This document shows, in pieces, positions 17,494-25,791 of a stretch of 64,000 nt of DNA. The number at the start of each line of letters is the position of its first letter. Positions within the stretch are counted from its first letter, which is position 1. Position numbers and translations under genes: made by a program. The notes beneath the pieces are model-generated. The model saw only the letters and a program-made list of their open reading frames with translations. It was not told the DNA's origin and made no database searches. Source of the stretch: Flavobacterium sp. WC2421 (GTDB taxonomy: Bacteria; Bacteroidota; Bacteroidia; Flavobacteriales; Flavobacteriaceae); NCBI RefSeq assembly GCF_040822115.1, contig NZ_CP162004.1, positions 186,001-250,000 on the forward strand, written 5' to 3'.

Positions 17494-18449
17494 TACTTCT
17501 TTGGTTTATATTTTGATTTTTCAAATATTTCTTTAGCATTTGCTTTTAATAATCCTTGCAAAGATACTTCATTGTTATTCATATATGAACGAACAATTTG
17601 CCATCCAATCCAAGAACCAACTCTTCCCGGAGACTCATTATCAATTTCCAAATAAAATTTAGAAAATGGTGCTAGGTTTATAAATCGAGGAATCAGTTTT
17701 TGATCATCACTATATAGCATTTCTTTTTCTATAAAATAACGCCATATATAACTTTCATTTTCCTCACACCATTTAATTTGCTCAGGCGTATATCCCATTT
17801 TATCCGCATCGCTATAATCAGGCAAAAACATATCTTTTAAATACAATTCTTTCCCAGCATAAACCATATCAGACAATAAACTCTTTTCTTGATTAGGTGC
17901 CGTTTTATATTTAAAAAAACCAGAAACTACATCAGGCATAATTTGTTCTTGTTCAAAATTTTGCTTGATATAATTAGGAAACTGATAAAACTTATGTTCT
18001 TTACCTAAATACATCTCAAGAGAAATGACTACAAGACTATCCGCATAAATTGCTTTGTTATTGTAATCCATTTCAGATATAACGGTAATTATTTTTGGAG
18101 TTTTCGTTTTAGGAAAATAATACTTTATATGTTGAAAAAGCGAAGTTAATTCTAATTTTGTTGGTTCAAAATCAGCATATTTTTTTTGCACTTCACTATA
18201 TAATTCACGCCACTGAGGGTTTTGCATTTTTTCCACCCAAACTTCGTCATCATTACCTAATGGAAAGAAAAAAGGAAACTCTTTTTTAAGTTTATTTAAA
18301 TCTTTGGGTTGTGATTCAAAAAAAAGCTTGTCAAAACGAACTACTTTTAATTCAACAGGAACTTCAGCTACTGCTTTTTCAATTTTATTTTTTTGACCAC
18401 AGGATAAAAAAAACAGAGATAGAACAAAAGGAATTATATATATTTTCAT
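17493..18449 (-). CDS. gldB: Gliding motility lipoprotein GldB
   Basis: GldB is a lipoprotein required for gliding in F. johnsoniae. I start it at the ATG at 18449, which gives a 318-residue protein with a lipoprotein signal peptide MKIYIIPFVLSLFFLSCGQ (lipobox LFFLSC, cysteine about residue 17). A longer frame extends to 18521 but places 24 non-signal residues ahead of that peptide, across promoter-like DNA. The mature part contains conserved stretches such as GRVGSWIGWQIVRSYM near the C-terminus, a histidine-poor variant of a zinc-protease-like fold; enzymatic activity is not evident. It is divergent from nadE and forms an operon with gldC. Confidence 0.92.
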   Translation of the reverse strand: MKIYIIPFVLSLFFLSCGQKNKIEKAVAEVPVELKVVRFDKLFFESQPKDLNKLKKEFPFFFPLGNDDEVWVEKMQNPQWRELYSEVQKKYADFEPTKLELTSLFQHIKYYFPKTKTPKIITVISEMDYNNKAIYADSLVVISLEMYLGKEHKFYQFPNYIKQNFEQEQIMPDVVSGFFKYKTAPNQEKSLLSDMVYAGKELYLKDMFLPDYSDADKMGYTPEQIKWCEENESYIWRYFIEKEMLYSDDQKLIPRFINLAPFSKFYLEIDNESPGRVGSWIGWQIVRSYMNNNEVSLQGLLKANAKEIFEKSKYKPKK

Positions 18450-18458
18450 TTTTTTAAT

Positions 18459-18466
18459 TAAATTTG
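18459..18466 (+). promoter_or_regulatory. Possible nadE promoter -7 element
   Basis: TAAATTTG on the plus strand matches TAnnTTTG, 81 bp upstream of nadE, in the divergent gldB-nadE spacer. The long leader makes this uncertain. Confidence 0.35.
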
Positions 18467-18482
18467 CATACGAAAAATAAGG

Positions 18483-18490
18483 CAAAAGTA
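18483..18490 (-). promoter_or_regulatory. Probable gldBC promoter -7 element
   Basis: The minus strand reads TACTTTTG, a TAnnTTTG match 33 bp upstream of the gldB ATG. A second match, TATATTTG, lies at 18511-18518 on the same strand and could be an alternative promoter. Confidence 0.55.
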
Positions 18491-18547
18491 CATACTGCCA
18501 AATGACTTTGCAAATATACATTCCTCCTACCTAAAAGTTAAACTATT

Positions 18548-19348
18548 ATGACAAAAAAAAATACTATTCAAGTTGAAAAAGTCAATACTCATATTGTAAA
18601 CTGGTTAAAAACATATGCCGAAAATTCAAAAGTAAACGGGTTTGTTATTGGAATTTCTGGTGGGGTGGACTCTGCTGTTACCTCCACTTTATGTGCCCAA
18701 ACTGGATTACAGGTATTATGTGTCGAAATGCCAATTCATCAACACGAAAGCCATGTAAGTCGTGGACGAGAGCATATTAAACAACTAAAGGAAAGATTCC
18801 CAAATGTTTCTAATGTTGAAACAGATTTAACCTTGCTTTTTGAAACTTTCAAAAAAACGATGCCTACAAATGTCGAAGATTGTAAACTCCCTATCACACT
18901 AGCTAACACTAGAGCACGTTTACGAATGACAACTTTATATTATTTCGCAGGAATTCACGGTTTGTTAGTTGCTGGAACAGGAAATAAAGTAGAAGATTTT
19001 GGCGTTGGTTTTTATACAAAATATGGTGACGGAGGAGTTGATCTCAGTCCAATTGCAGATTTAATGAAATCAGACGTTTTTGCGTTGGCAGCATATTTAA
19101 AGGTACCCAATTCCATTTTAGAAGCCACACCATCAGACGGCCTATTTGGAGACGAAAAAACGGATGAAGAACAACTAGGTGCAAGTTATGACGAATTAGA
19201 ATGGGCAATGCTTGTAGACGAACAAGATAAATCTCAAGAAAATTTTACCGAAAGAGAAAAAATAGTTTACGAAATTTACAAAAGGTTAAACAAAATCAAT
19301 CAGCATAAAATGAATCCTATACCAGTTTGTTTACTTAATCGGGATTAA
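18548..19348 (+). CDS. nadE: Ammonia-dependent NAD+ synthetase NadE
   Basis: NadE catalyses the ATP-dependent amidation of nicotinic acid adenine dinucleotide to NAD+. The 266-residue cytoplasmic protein has the PP-loop ATPase motif SGGVDS at residues 37-42, the family segment GTGNKVEDFGVGFYTKYGDGG near 140-160, and LSPIADLMKSDVFALA. It lacks the N-terminal glutaminase (nitrilase) domain of the long form, so ammonia is the expected nitrogen donor. It is divergent from gldB. Confidence 0.95.
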   Translation: MTKKNTIQVEKVNTHIVNWLKTYAENSKVNGFVIGISGGVDSAVTSTLCAQTGLQVLCVEMPIHQHESHVSRGREHIKQLKERFPNVSNVETDLTLLFETFKKTMPTNVEDCKLPITLANTRARLRMTTLYYFAGIHGLLVAGTGNKVEDFGVGFYTKYGDGGVDLSPIADLMKSDVFALAAYLKVPNSILEATPSDGLFGDEKTDEEQLGASYDELEWAMLVDEQDKSQENFTEREKIVYEIYKRLNKINQHKMNPIPVCLLNRD

Positions 19349-19440
19349 TAGCATTTTATCAGAAATAAATAGTGATTATCTATTTTTTTAACTAACTTTA
19401 ATGACATCGTTCAGTAAAAAACTCTTAAAAAAACAATATT

Positions 19441-20070
19441 ATGATAAAAGTTTGTTTAGCAGATAACTATCCGGTAGTGCATTTTGGAGTAAAGTCTTAC
19501 TTCAAAGACCATAGTGAAATTTCAATTACCGCAAATGTGGGAAGTTTTTTAATGATTAGAGATATTCTACTCACTAAGGATATTGATGTTTTAATTTTAG
19601 ACTTAGAATTGGAAGGCCTTTCAAGTATTTTTGAAGTAAAATCAATTTTGAAAAATTTTCCAAAAACAAAAATTATAATCTTCAGTGGACTATCTGAACA
19701 AATATATGCGCCAAATGCAATTAAGGCGGGTGTATCTGGATTTGTTCATAAAAAAGAAAAATTAGAAACACTTGGTCTATCCATTATAAAAGTCTACCAA
19801 GGTAAGATTATAATGAATGAGACCGTTAAGAAAAACCTTGCTTTAATTGCCAAACAAAGTAAAAGTGAACGACTGTATAGAAAACTATCCAATCGCGAAG
19901 TAGAAGTGCTACGTTATTTAAGTGGCGGGAAAAAGAACCATGAAATTGCAGAAATCCTAAATCTTAACGAAAAAACAATCAGTACCTATAAATTACGATT
20001 GTTAACCAAATTAAACGTAACCAATCTAGTAGATTTAGTTGATAAAGCAAAAAAGCTAGAAATCGTTTAA
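19441..20070 (+). CDS. NarL/FixJ-type response regulator
   Basis: This 209-residue two-component response regulator has an N-terminal receiver domain with acidic D8, probable phosphoacceptor D54 (LILDLELEGL) and conserved K104 (GFVHKK). Its C-terminal LuxR-type helix-turn-helix (about 140-205) contains LSNREVEVLRYLSGGKKNHEIA, with recognition helix near NEKTISTYKLRLLTKL. No histidine kinase gene lies nearby, so it is an orphan in this window and its partner and targets are unknown. It is convergent with dnaG, and the two 3' ends overlap by 4 bp. Confidence 0.92.
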   Translation: MIKVCLADNYPVVHFGVKSYFKDHSEISITANVGSFLMIRDILLTKDIDVLILDLELEGLSSIFEVKSILKNFPKTKIIIFSGLSEQIYAPNAIKAGVSGFVHKKEKLETLGLSIIKVYQGKIIMNETVKKNLALIAKQSKSERLYRKLSNREVEVLRYLSGGKKNHEIAEILNLNEKTISTYKLRLLTKLNVTNLVDLVDKAKKLEIV

Positions 20071-22043
20071 TTAAATCTTGACATAACTCGTCCTAATTTT
20101 TTTGAAAAAGCATGAGTTAAGCCATTATAATCTTGAATCATTGTCATAGGTTCTGTATTATCTGCATCAGCTGATATTGAACCTTTTAATTCCTCAATAA
20201 TCCTGCCTACTAGATACCAACGCAATGTCAAAATAGTTTCAGAAACATTTTGAGCAATGGTGTCATTTTTTGATTTGGGAAAAATATTTTGCCCCTCCCA
20301 ATTGTGCATAACAAGCCTTTCCTCTTCCATCAAGATGTCTGTAACTTCTTGTGCAAATTCTGGCTGCAAATGCATTAAATATTGTTCTAAACTAAAAGAA
20401 TCATTTTGGAGGTAATAATTTGTCAAGTCATTAAATATTTCTCTAAATAAAGGATTTGCTAATTGCACCTCATCTTCTTGTAGACTCAAATAAATTCTTT
20501 GAAAAACTTTAAATTCTCTTTTTTCAACAACCATGACAATCTCTCCTTCTTCATTAGTTTTCATGAATGTATCCTCAAACTCTTCTGTCTTATTGCCATA
20601 CAAAAGTAATATTTCGATTATTTTTCGCTCCAAACGATAGAGAATATCGACTTTTTCAGCTTCAACTGGATTCTCATTTTTTATTACTTCAAAGGATTTT
20701 TTTCCTTGCTCCTGTTTTTGTTTTTTCCCAACCTCAACAACATCTTTTTGAACTAATTGAGCCAAAGTACTCACTAATACTTGTTCAGAAATATCCATTA
20801 TTCTAGAACATTCCTGAATGTAAATTTCTCTTTGAATTCGATCTGGGATTTTCGAAATACTCAATACCATATCTCGAATCAAATCGGCTTTCTTAATTGG
20901 GTCGTTCTTGGCTTCATTCATTAACATTGAAGCCTTGAATTGTATAAAATCCTTGGCGTTAGTCTCTAAATAAGCTACTAAATCATCATAAGAAGTTTTT
21001 TTGGCAAAACTATCTGGATCTTCTCCATCAGGAAAAGCACATACTTTTACATTCATCCCTTCTTCAAGAATCAAATCAATTCCACGAATAGTCGCACGAA
21101 GTCCAGCTGCATCACCATCAAAAAGTACTGTTATATTTTTTGTCAATCGATTCACCAACCGAATTTGATCTGGGGTCAATGCTGTACCAGATGAGGAAAC
21201 AACATTTTCAATACCTGCTTGATTGAATTGAATCACATCTGTATATCCTTCTACTAAATAACAGTTGTTCAATTTAGCTATGGATTGTTTGGCTTGAAAA
21301 ATACCATACAAAACTTTACTCTTATGGTAAATGTCGCTTTCAGGCGAATTTAAGTATTTTGCCGCTTTTTTATCATTGGTCAAAATACGTCCTCCAAAAC
21401 CTAAAATCCGACCAGACATGCTTTCTATAGGGAACATTACTCTCCCTTTGAAGCGATCAAAAGGCCTGTCTTCTCTAGCAATAGTTAAACCTGTACTTTC
21501 TAAAAATTCTAATTTATACCCTTTACCTAATGCTTCTTTAGTAAATGCATCCCAACTTTCAGGAGAATAACCTAGACTAAATTTCTTAATAGTTTCATTT
21601 GTAAACCCTCTTTCTTTAAAATACGAATAGCCAATAGCTTTACCTTCCTCAGAGTTTAAAAGGGTCTTATGAAAATAGTCTTTGGCAAATTCAGAAACTA
21701 GATACATGCTCTCTCGAACATCAGTAATGGCTTTTTCCTCATCTGTTTGCTCCGTTTCTTCAATTTCAATATTGTATTTATTAGCCAAGTATCGAATGGC
21801 TTCAGGATAGGTAAAATGGGAATGTTCCATCAAGAATGCCACTGAATTCCCCCCTTTTCCCGAACTAAAATCCTTCCAAATACCTTTGGCAGGCGACACC
21901 ATAAAGGAAGGGGAACGCTCGTCAGAAAACGGGCTCAAACCTTTAAAATTACTACCGGCGCGCTTTAAATTAACAAAATCGCCAATAACCTCCTCTACTC
22001 GAGCAGTTTCGAAAACAGTATCTATAGTCGCTTTTGAAATCAA
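20067..22043 (-). CDS. dnaG: DNA primase DnaG with degenerate zinc-binding domain
   Basis: DnaG synthesises RNA primers at the replication fork. The 658-residue protein has the N-terminal CHC2-type fold (about 1-95), the RNA polymerase/TOPRIM core with YLVEGYTDVI and FDGDAAG (about 235-320), and a C-terminal helicase-interaction region. The four zinc ligands of the CHC2 motif appear to be replaced: the CPFH positions read SPFS (37-40), and the CFGC positions read DFSS (58-61). The surrounding fold sequence is intact (SPSFMVSPAKGIW, SGKGGNSV). I recall the same substitution in other Flavobacteriia, so it is probably ancestral rather than a defect. Context gives no operon partner. Confidence 0.96.
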   Translation of the reverse strand: MISKATIDTVFETARVEEVIGDFVNLKRAGSNFKGLSPFSDERSPSFMVSPAKGIWKDFSSGKGGNSVAFLMEHSHFTYPEAIRYLANKYNIEIEETEQTDEEKAITDVRESMYLVSEFAKDYFHKTLLNSEEGKAIGYSYFKERGFTNETIKKFSLGYSPESWDAFTKEALGKGYKLEFLESTGLTIAREDRPFDRFKGRVMFPIESMSGRILGFGGRILTNDKKAAKYLNSPESDIYHKSKVLYGIFQAKQSIAKLNNCYLVEGYTDVIQFNQAGIENVVSSSGTALTPDQIRLVNRLTKNITVLFDGDAAGLRATIRGIDLILEEGMNVKVCAFPDGEDPDSFAKKTSYDDLVAYLETNAKDFIQFKASMLMNEAKNDPIKKADLIRDMVLSISKIPDRIQREIYIQECSRIMDISEQVLVSTLAQLVQKDVVEVGKKQKQEQGKKSFEVIKNENPVEAEKVDILYRLERKIIEILLLYGNKTEEFEDTFMKTNEEGEIVMVVEKREFKVFQRIYLSLQEDEVQLANPLFREIFNDLTNYYLQNDSFSLEQYLMHLQPEFAQEVTDILMEEERLVMHNWEGQNIFPKSKNDTIAQNVSETILTLRWYLVGRIIEELKGSISADADNTEPMTMIQDYNGLTHAFSKKLGRVMSRFN

Positions 22044-22098
22044 TTTAATTTGGGGTCAAAGTTATAAAAGGTCAAAGTTACAAAGTTTTTAAATAGTA

Positions 22099-22132
22099 AA
22101 ACCCTTTCGAGATTCAATATCTGAAAGGGTTT
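22099..22132 (-). terminator. Probable terminator of the ECF sigma/OMP module
   Basis: A 10-bp perfect stem AAACCCTTTC/GAAAGGGTTT with a 14-nt loop lies 22 bp past the stop of the minus-strand gene ending at 22154. The T-run is short, so efficiency is uncertain. Confidence 0.6.
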
Positions 22133-22153
22133 ATTAACTAACTCAAAACTATT

Positions 22154-23218
22154 CTAATTGAAATCAAAACGTAATCCTAGAGAAACATTATTTTGTTTTA
22201 GTACGTTTTCTTTAAATATGGGATTTAAATCATATTTAAGATACAAACTAGTTGCCTTGTACCCTACATATGTACTCAAACCGTAAATAAAATCATTGGT
22301 GTTAAAACCTCCTTTTAATTTATCAGTGACATCGTGATTATCGACTTGGTATTTTAAAATTTGTTTTGTTTTTAATCTTGTTCCTATATATCCTCCTAAA
22401 CCAATTCTCCAAGATTGATGTGTTCTAAAATACGTTTGATCCACTTTTGTCTTTTTTTCTGAAAAATCAAATTCGAAATTCAAAGGCAATACTAAATAAA
22501 CATTTTTGAAACGAGCTTCCTCTATTTTTATACTATTACCCGCTGGATCATTAGAATTTGCCTGCAAAACAGTTTGTTTACCGTTAACTTCAAAAAAACG
22601 ATTATCAGTAGGTCGTAAATTGTTATACATCACTGAAAACCCATATTTTAAGTGCAACAGATTATTTTCTTTAAAAAGTCTTGTATTAGAGGTAAAACCC
22701 CATTCGTAAAAGCGAGATGCTAGATATCTAAAATCAGAATCTTTAACTTCACCTTCAGTTGCAACATTATTTAATCCCAATGCAAAAACAAATTGAGAAG
22801 TAGTTCTTTTTTCATTTCTATTATTATTCTCATACCCTTTATCTCCTTTTTCCCATTTCAATATTAATTTATACGGTTTTTTTAATGTATCTGATTCTGA
22901 TATTTGGCCGTCTACTTTTTCTTGAACCAAATTTTTCAAAGCTTCTTGTTCTAGTGCTACTCTATTTTCGATATTAGTTGCCCTTACTTCTGCCAGCTTT
23001 CTCTTTCTTAGCTCTGCTTCTTCTTTCGTAATGTTTCCATTAATTAATTCATCATTGACCAAATCTACTTCTAATTTCAAAGCTGATTTCTCTTCATTGG
23101 TTATCATTTCGATCGTATTGGCAATTGATTTTGCCCTTTTTTCGAATGAATCTTGTGCCATCATTTTACTTGCTAAAAGGCATGTCAGAAGTACTAAGTA
23201 AATTGTAAAATTTCTCAT
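22154..23218 (-). CDS. Predicted outer-membrane beta-barrel protein
   Basis: The 354-residue product has a signal peptide (MRNFTIYLVLLTCLLASKMMAQ), then a charged, probably helical/coiled-coil region (about 25-105, rich in E, K and L). After that comes a beta-rich domain with alternating aromatic residues that ends in GLRFDFN, a typical outer-membrane C-terminus. I do not recognise a named family. It is the third gene after an ECF sigma factor and a membrane-anchored protein, so expression is probably linked to that module. A role in envelope stress sensing is inference only. Confidence 0.65.
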   Translation of the reverse strand: MRNFTIYLVLLTCLLASKMMAQDSFEKRAKSIANTIEMITNEEKSALKLEVDLVNDELINGNITKEEAELRKRKLAEVRATNIENRVALEQEALKNLVQEKVDGQISESDTLKKPYKLILKWEKGDKGYENNNRNEKRTTSQFVFALGLNNVATEGEVKDSDFRYLASRFYEWGFTSNTRLFKENNLLHLKYGFSVMYNNLRPTDNRFFEVNGKQTVLQANSNDPAGNSIKIEEARFKNVYLVLPLNFEFDFSEKKTKVDQTYFRTHQSWRIGLGGYIGTRLKTKQILKYQVDNHDVTDKLKGGFNTNDFIYGLSTYVGYKATSLYLKYDLNPIFKENVLKQNNVSLGLRFDFN

Positions 23219-23252
23219 GATAATTTGATTTTAATAATGATTGATGATTTGT

Positions 23253-23945
23253 TTATTCTAAATTTCTATTCGCCAACGCTACTTTTACAGTTTGGTAATT
23301 TTTGTTAATTTTTACAATTACTTTTTCTCTAAAAGAAGGCTCTAGTTCGTTATCTACTTGTGAAAGTAAGTTATTCGCATTAACAGAAACTGATTGTTTT
23401 TGCCCTATTTGGTTCTCTTTAACCATTTTTGACTCAATAGATCCTAAAAGAGTATTGATTGTATTATTACTCGCTTTCTCAGCAACTAAAGGAACAGGGA
23501 CATTATTTTGATTGTTTTCTGATTTGTTTTGATTGATGACTGAAACCTCCTTGTTTTTATTCAATAATTGCGTTGGCTTTCTGTTTAGATTATTATTCTC
23601 GGCCACCACTTCTTTCCTCCTAATCAAACTTTTAGTACTTATAGAAGTTGTAGTATCTTTAATATTTACTTTTTGTTCTTCAGTAGTATTCCGATCTAAT
23701 TTTTGTTCCAATACAACTGGAGTAGTAGTACTTATTTTTTTAGCTCCAAAACCATTAAAAAAAATAGTCCCAACAATTAGGAAACCTATAAAGCTAGCTG
23801 CAATATACATCCAAGTAAAAGACCTTTTCGGTTTCTCAGTAGCAGTCAACATCGCATCCAATCGATCCCATGCTTGAGCAGAAGGCTGAATTTTTCTTGC
23901 CTCCAATTTCTCCTTTATTATGCTATCCAATTTATTCGGTTCCAT
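23253..23945 (-). CDS. Single-pass membrane protein, candidate anti-sigma factor
   Basis: I start this gene at the ATG at 23945 (MEPNKLDSIIKEKLEARKIQ), giving 230 residues. An upstream frame extends to 24035 but would run deep into the sigma gene. The cytoplasmic N-terminus (about 45 residues) contains PSAQAWDRLDAMLTATEKPK and is followed by one transmembrane helix (about 46-65). The periplasmic part is long, low in complexity and Asn/Lys/Gln-rich. Topology and position directly after an ECF sigma gene (14-bp overlap) suggest an anti-sigma factor. No zinc-binding ZAS motif (HxxxCxxC) is present, so the mechanism is not established. Confidence 0.6.
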   Translation of the reverse strand: MEPNKLDSIIKEKLEARKIQPSAQAWDRLDAMLTATEKPKRSFTWMYIAASFIGFLIVGTIFFNGFGAKKISTTTPVVLEQKLDRNTTEEQKVNIKDTTTSISTKSLIRRKEVVAENNNLNRKPTQLLNKNKEVSVINQNKSENNQNNVPVPLVAEKASNNTINTLLGSIESKMVKENQIGQKQSVSVNANNLLSQVDNELEPSFREKVIVKINKNYQTVKVALANRNLE

Positions 23946-24492
23946 AATCGTATTTTTTTGTTGCGTTAATTTGCTTCTGCAAAATTTTTCTTGCATGTGA
24001 CAATTGTGACTTAGATGTTCCTTCATTGATCCCAAGCATAATGGCTATTTCCTTATGTTTAAAACCTTCAATAGCATATAAATTGAAAACCATTTTATAG
24101 CCATCAGGTAAATTATCTATCATACACTGAATGTCATCTGTTGAAAATTCGCATTCTTCAGCTTCGTCACTTTCCTCTACATGAACTACATCTTCAATAA
24201 AGCTTACTTTCTTATGCACTCGCAAAAAAGAGATACATTCATTAACCATGATTCGCCTAATCCAACCTTCAAAACTCCCGTTGTGTTGAAAATTTTTAAG
24301 ACCAGTAAATACTTTCATGAAGGAAGTAATCATCACATCTTCGGCTTGTTGTACGTCTTTTACATAAAGCCGGCAGATACTTAACATTTTTGGTGAAAAC
24401 CGAGAATAAATTTGCTGCTGTGCCTGACGATTATTCTCGACAGCTAGCTGGATCATTTCTTTTTCCTCTTGATGTAAGTTGATTACTTTCAA
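23932..24492 (-). CDS. ECF-type RNA polymerase sigma factor
   Basis: The 186-residue protein has sigma-70 region 2 (QQQIYSRFSPKMLSICRLYV, then QAEDVMITSFMKVFTGLKNF, near 25-75), a GSFEGWIRRIMVNECISFLR segment, and region 4 with a helix-turn-helix (GFKHKEIAIMLGINEGTSKSQ, about 145-165). It lacks regions 1.1 and 3, so it belongs to the extracytoplasmic-function group. Downstream partners are a membrane protein (candidate anti-sigma) and an outer-membrane protein. The regulon and inducing signal are unknown. I found no clear TAnnTTTG element upstream, which would be consistent with a promoter of different type. Confidence 0.9.
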   Translation of the reverse strand: MKVINLHQEEKEMIQLAVENNRQAQQQIYSRFSPKMLSICRLYVKDVQQAEDVMITSFMKVFTGLKNFQHNGSFEGWIRRIMVNECISFLRVHKKVSFIEDVVHVEESDEAEECEFSTDDIQCMIDNLPDGYKMVFNLYAIEGFKHKEIAIMLGINEGTSKSQLSHARKILQKQINATKKYDYGTE

Positions 24493-24617
24493 AGTCTTTA
24501 TAAAGGGTTTCTATTAATATAGACGATTGACAATGCAAAAAGGTTGCATAGCAGTTAAAAAAAAATGGGTTTAAAAAATAAAACAATAACTGCCAGCGAG
24601 TTATAATTTTAAAAAAA

Positions 24618-25595
24618 CTATTTCTTTCTTTCAATAACGTAATTAACCATTAAGATTAAAGCATCTTTAAAGGCCGAGTTGGGATAATTATCCAATAGCA
24701 AAAGTGCTTCTTGTTGAAATTCGACCATTTTGTTTTCGGCGTACCCTAAACCATTATTATCTTTTACAAACTCAATCACTTCTTTTACCCTTTTTTTGTC
24801 TTTGTTGTGGTTTTTTATGGAATTGATTAACCATGATTTCTCTTTTGAAGTACAGGTATTCAAAACATGAATTAAAGGAAGAGTCATTTTTTGTTCCTTA
24901 ATATCAATACCTGTTGGTTTCCCAATAGCATCATCAGTATAATCAAATAAATCATCTTTGATTTGGAAAGCCATTCCAATAAGCTCACCAAATTTTCGCA
25001 TATTCTCAACTTGTACCTCATCATCAATAACTGATTTTGCGCCAAGAGCACAACAAGCTGCTATAAGTGTAGCAGTCTTTTTACGGATAATTTCGTAATA
25101 AATATCTTCGGTAATATCGAGTCTTCGCGCTTTTTCTATTTGAAGTAATTCTCCTTCACTCATTTCGCGAACAGCGACAGAAATAATTTTAAGTAAATCA
25201 AAATCACCATTATCAATTGAAAGCAGCAATCCTTTTGAGAGCAAATAATCTCCCACAAGTACAGCGATTTTATTTTTCCACAATGCATTAATGGAGAAAA
25301 AACCCCTGCGACGATTACTATCATCCACCACATCATCATGCACTAATGTTGCAGTATGAATCAATTCAATCACACAAGCCCCGCGGTAGGTTCTTTCGTT
25401 TATTGTTCCTCCAGAAACCATCTTAGCAGTTAGGAAAACGAACATCGGTCGCATTTGTTTCCCTTTTCTATTTACGATATAATAAGTGATTCTATTGAGT
25501 AATGCCACTTGTGAAGTCATCGATTCATAGAACTTTTTTTCAAAAAGTTCCATTTCTTTAAAGATGGGCTGTTTTATTTGAGAAGTGACATTCAT
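24618..25595 (-). CDS. Polyprenyl diphosphate synthase (all-trans)
   Basis: This is a trans-isoprenyl diphosphate synthase that chains isopentenyl diphosphate units, probably for the menaquinone side chain. The 325-residue cytoplasmic protein has the first aspartate-rich motif DDVVDD (residues 87-92), preceded by ELIHTATLVH, and the second motif DDLFD (214-218), preceded by GMAFQIK. It has the size of octaprenyl/hexaprenyl synthases rather than farnesyl diphosphate synthase. Product length cannot be read reliably from sequence. Confidence 0.92.
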   Translation of the reverse strand: MNVTSQIKQPIFKEMELFEKKFYESMTSQVALLNRITYYIVNRKGKQMRPMFVFLTAKMVSGGTINERTYRGACVIELIHTATLVHDDVVDDSNRRRGFFSINALWKNKIAVLVGDYLLSKGLLLSIDNGDFDLLKIISVAVREMSEGELLQIEKARRLDITEDIYYEIIRKKTATLIAACCALGAKSVIDDEVQVENMRKFGELIGMAFQIKDDLFDYTDDAIGKPTGIDIKEQKMTLPLIHVLNTCTSKEKSWLINSIKNHNKDKKRVKEVIEFVKDNNGLGYAENKMVEFQQEALLLLDNYPNSAFKDALILMVNYVIERKK

Positions 25596-25603
25596 TTAGC
25601 ATT

Positions 25604-25611
25604 CAAAGTTA
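25604..25611 (-). promoter_or_regulatory. Promoter -7 element of the polyprenyl synthase gene
   Basis: The minus strand reads TAACTTTG, matching TAnnTTTG. Only 8 bp separate it from the ATG, so the transcript would have a leader of a few nucleotides at most. Confidence 0.6.
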
Positions 25612-25756
25612 CATCTTTTGATAAATATATTCAGCCTTAAATTCAATTTTAGTCATTCATTTAAAAAAAACCTTCTCCTTAACATTGCTAACCCATTCTT
25701 AATTTCATTTGTCTTTTTGTTAAAGTTGTCTTAATCTGATGTAGAAATCCTACCTA

Positions 25757-25764
25757 TAAGTTTG
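25757..25764 (+). promoter_or_regulatory. Promoter -7 element of the susC operon
   Basis: TAAGTTTG matches TAnnTTTG, 27 bp upstream of the chosen susC ATG at 25792. This also argues against the in-frame TTG at 25762, which lies inside the element. No convincing -33 box. Confidence 0.6.
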
Positions 25765-25791
25765 CACAACGAAAACAAACAACAAAAAAAA

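Noticed and set aside
18450..18521. Longer gldB reading frame starting at 18521
   Set aside because: The added 24 residues precede a perfect lipoprotein signal peptide and cross a TAnnTTTG promoter element, so the ATG at 18449 is the likely start.
23946..24035. Longer N-terminus of the candidate anti-sigma gene starting at 24035
   Set aside because: It would run about 100 bp inside the sigma gene. The ATG at 23945 gives a short 14-bp overlap and a sensible N-terminus.
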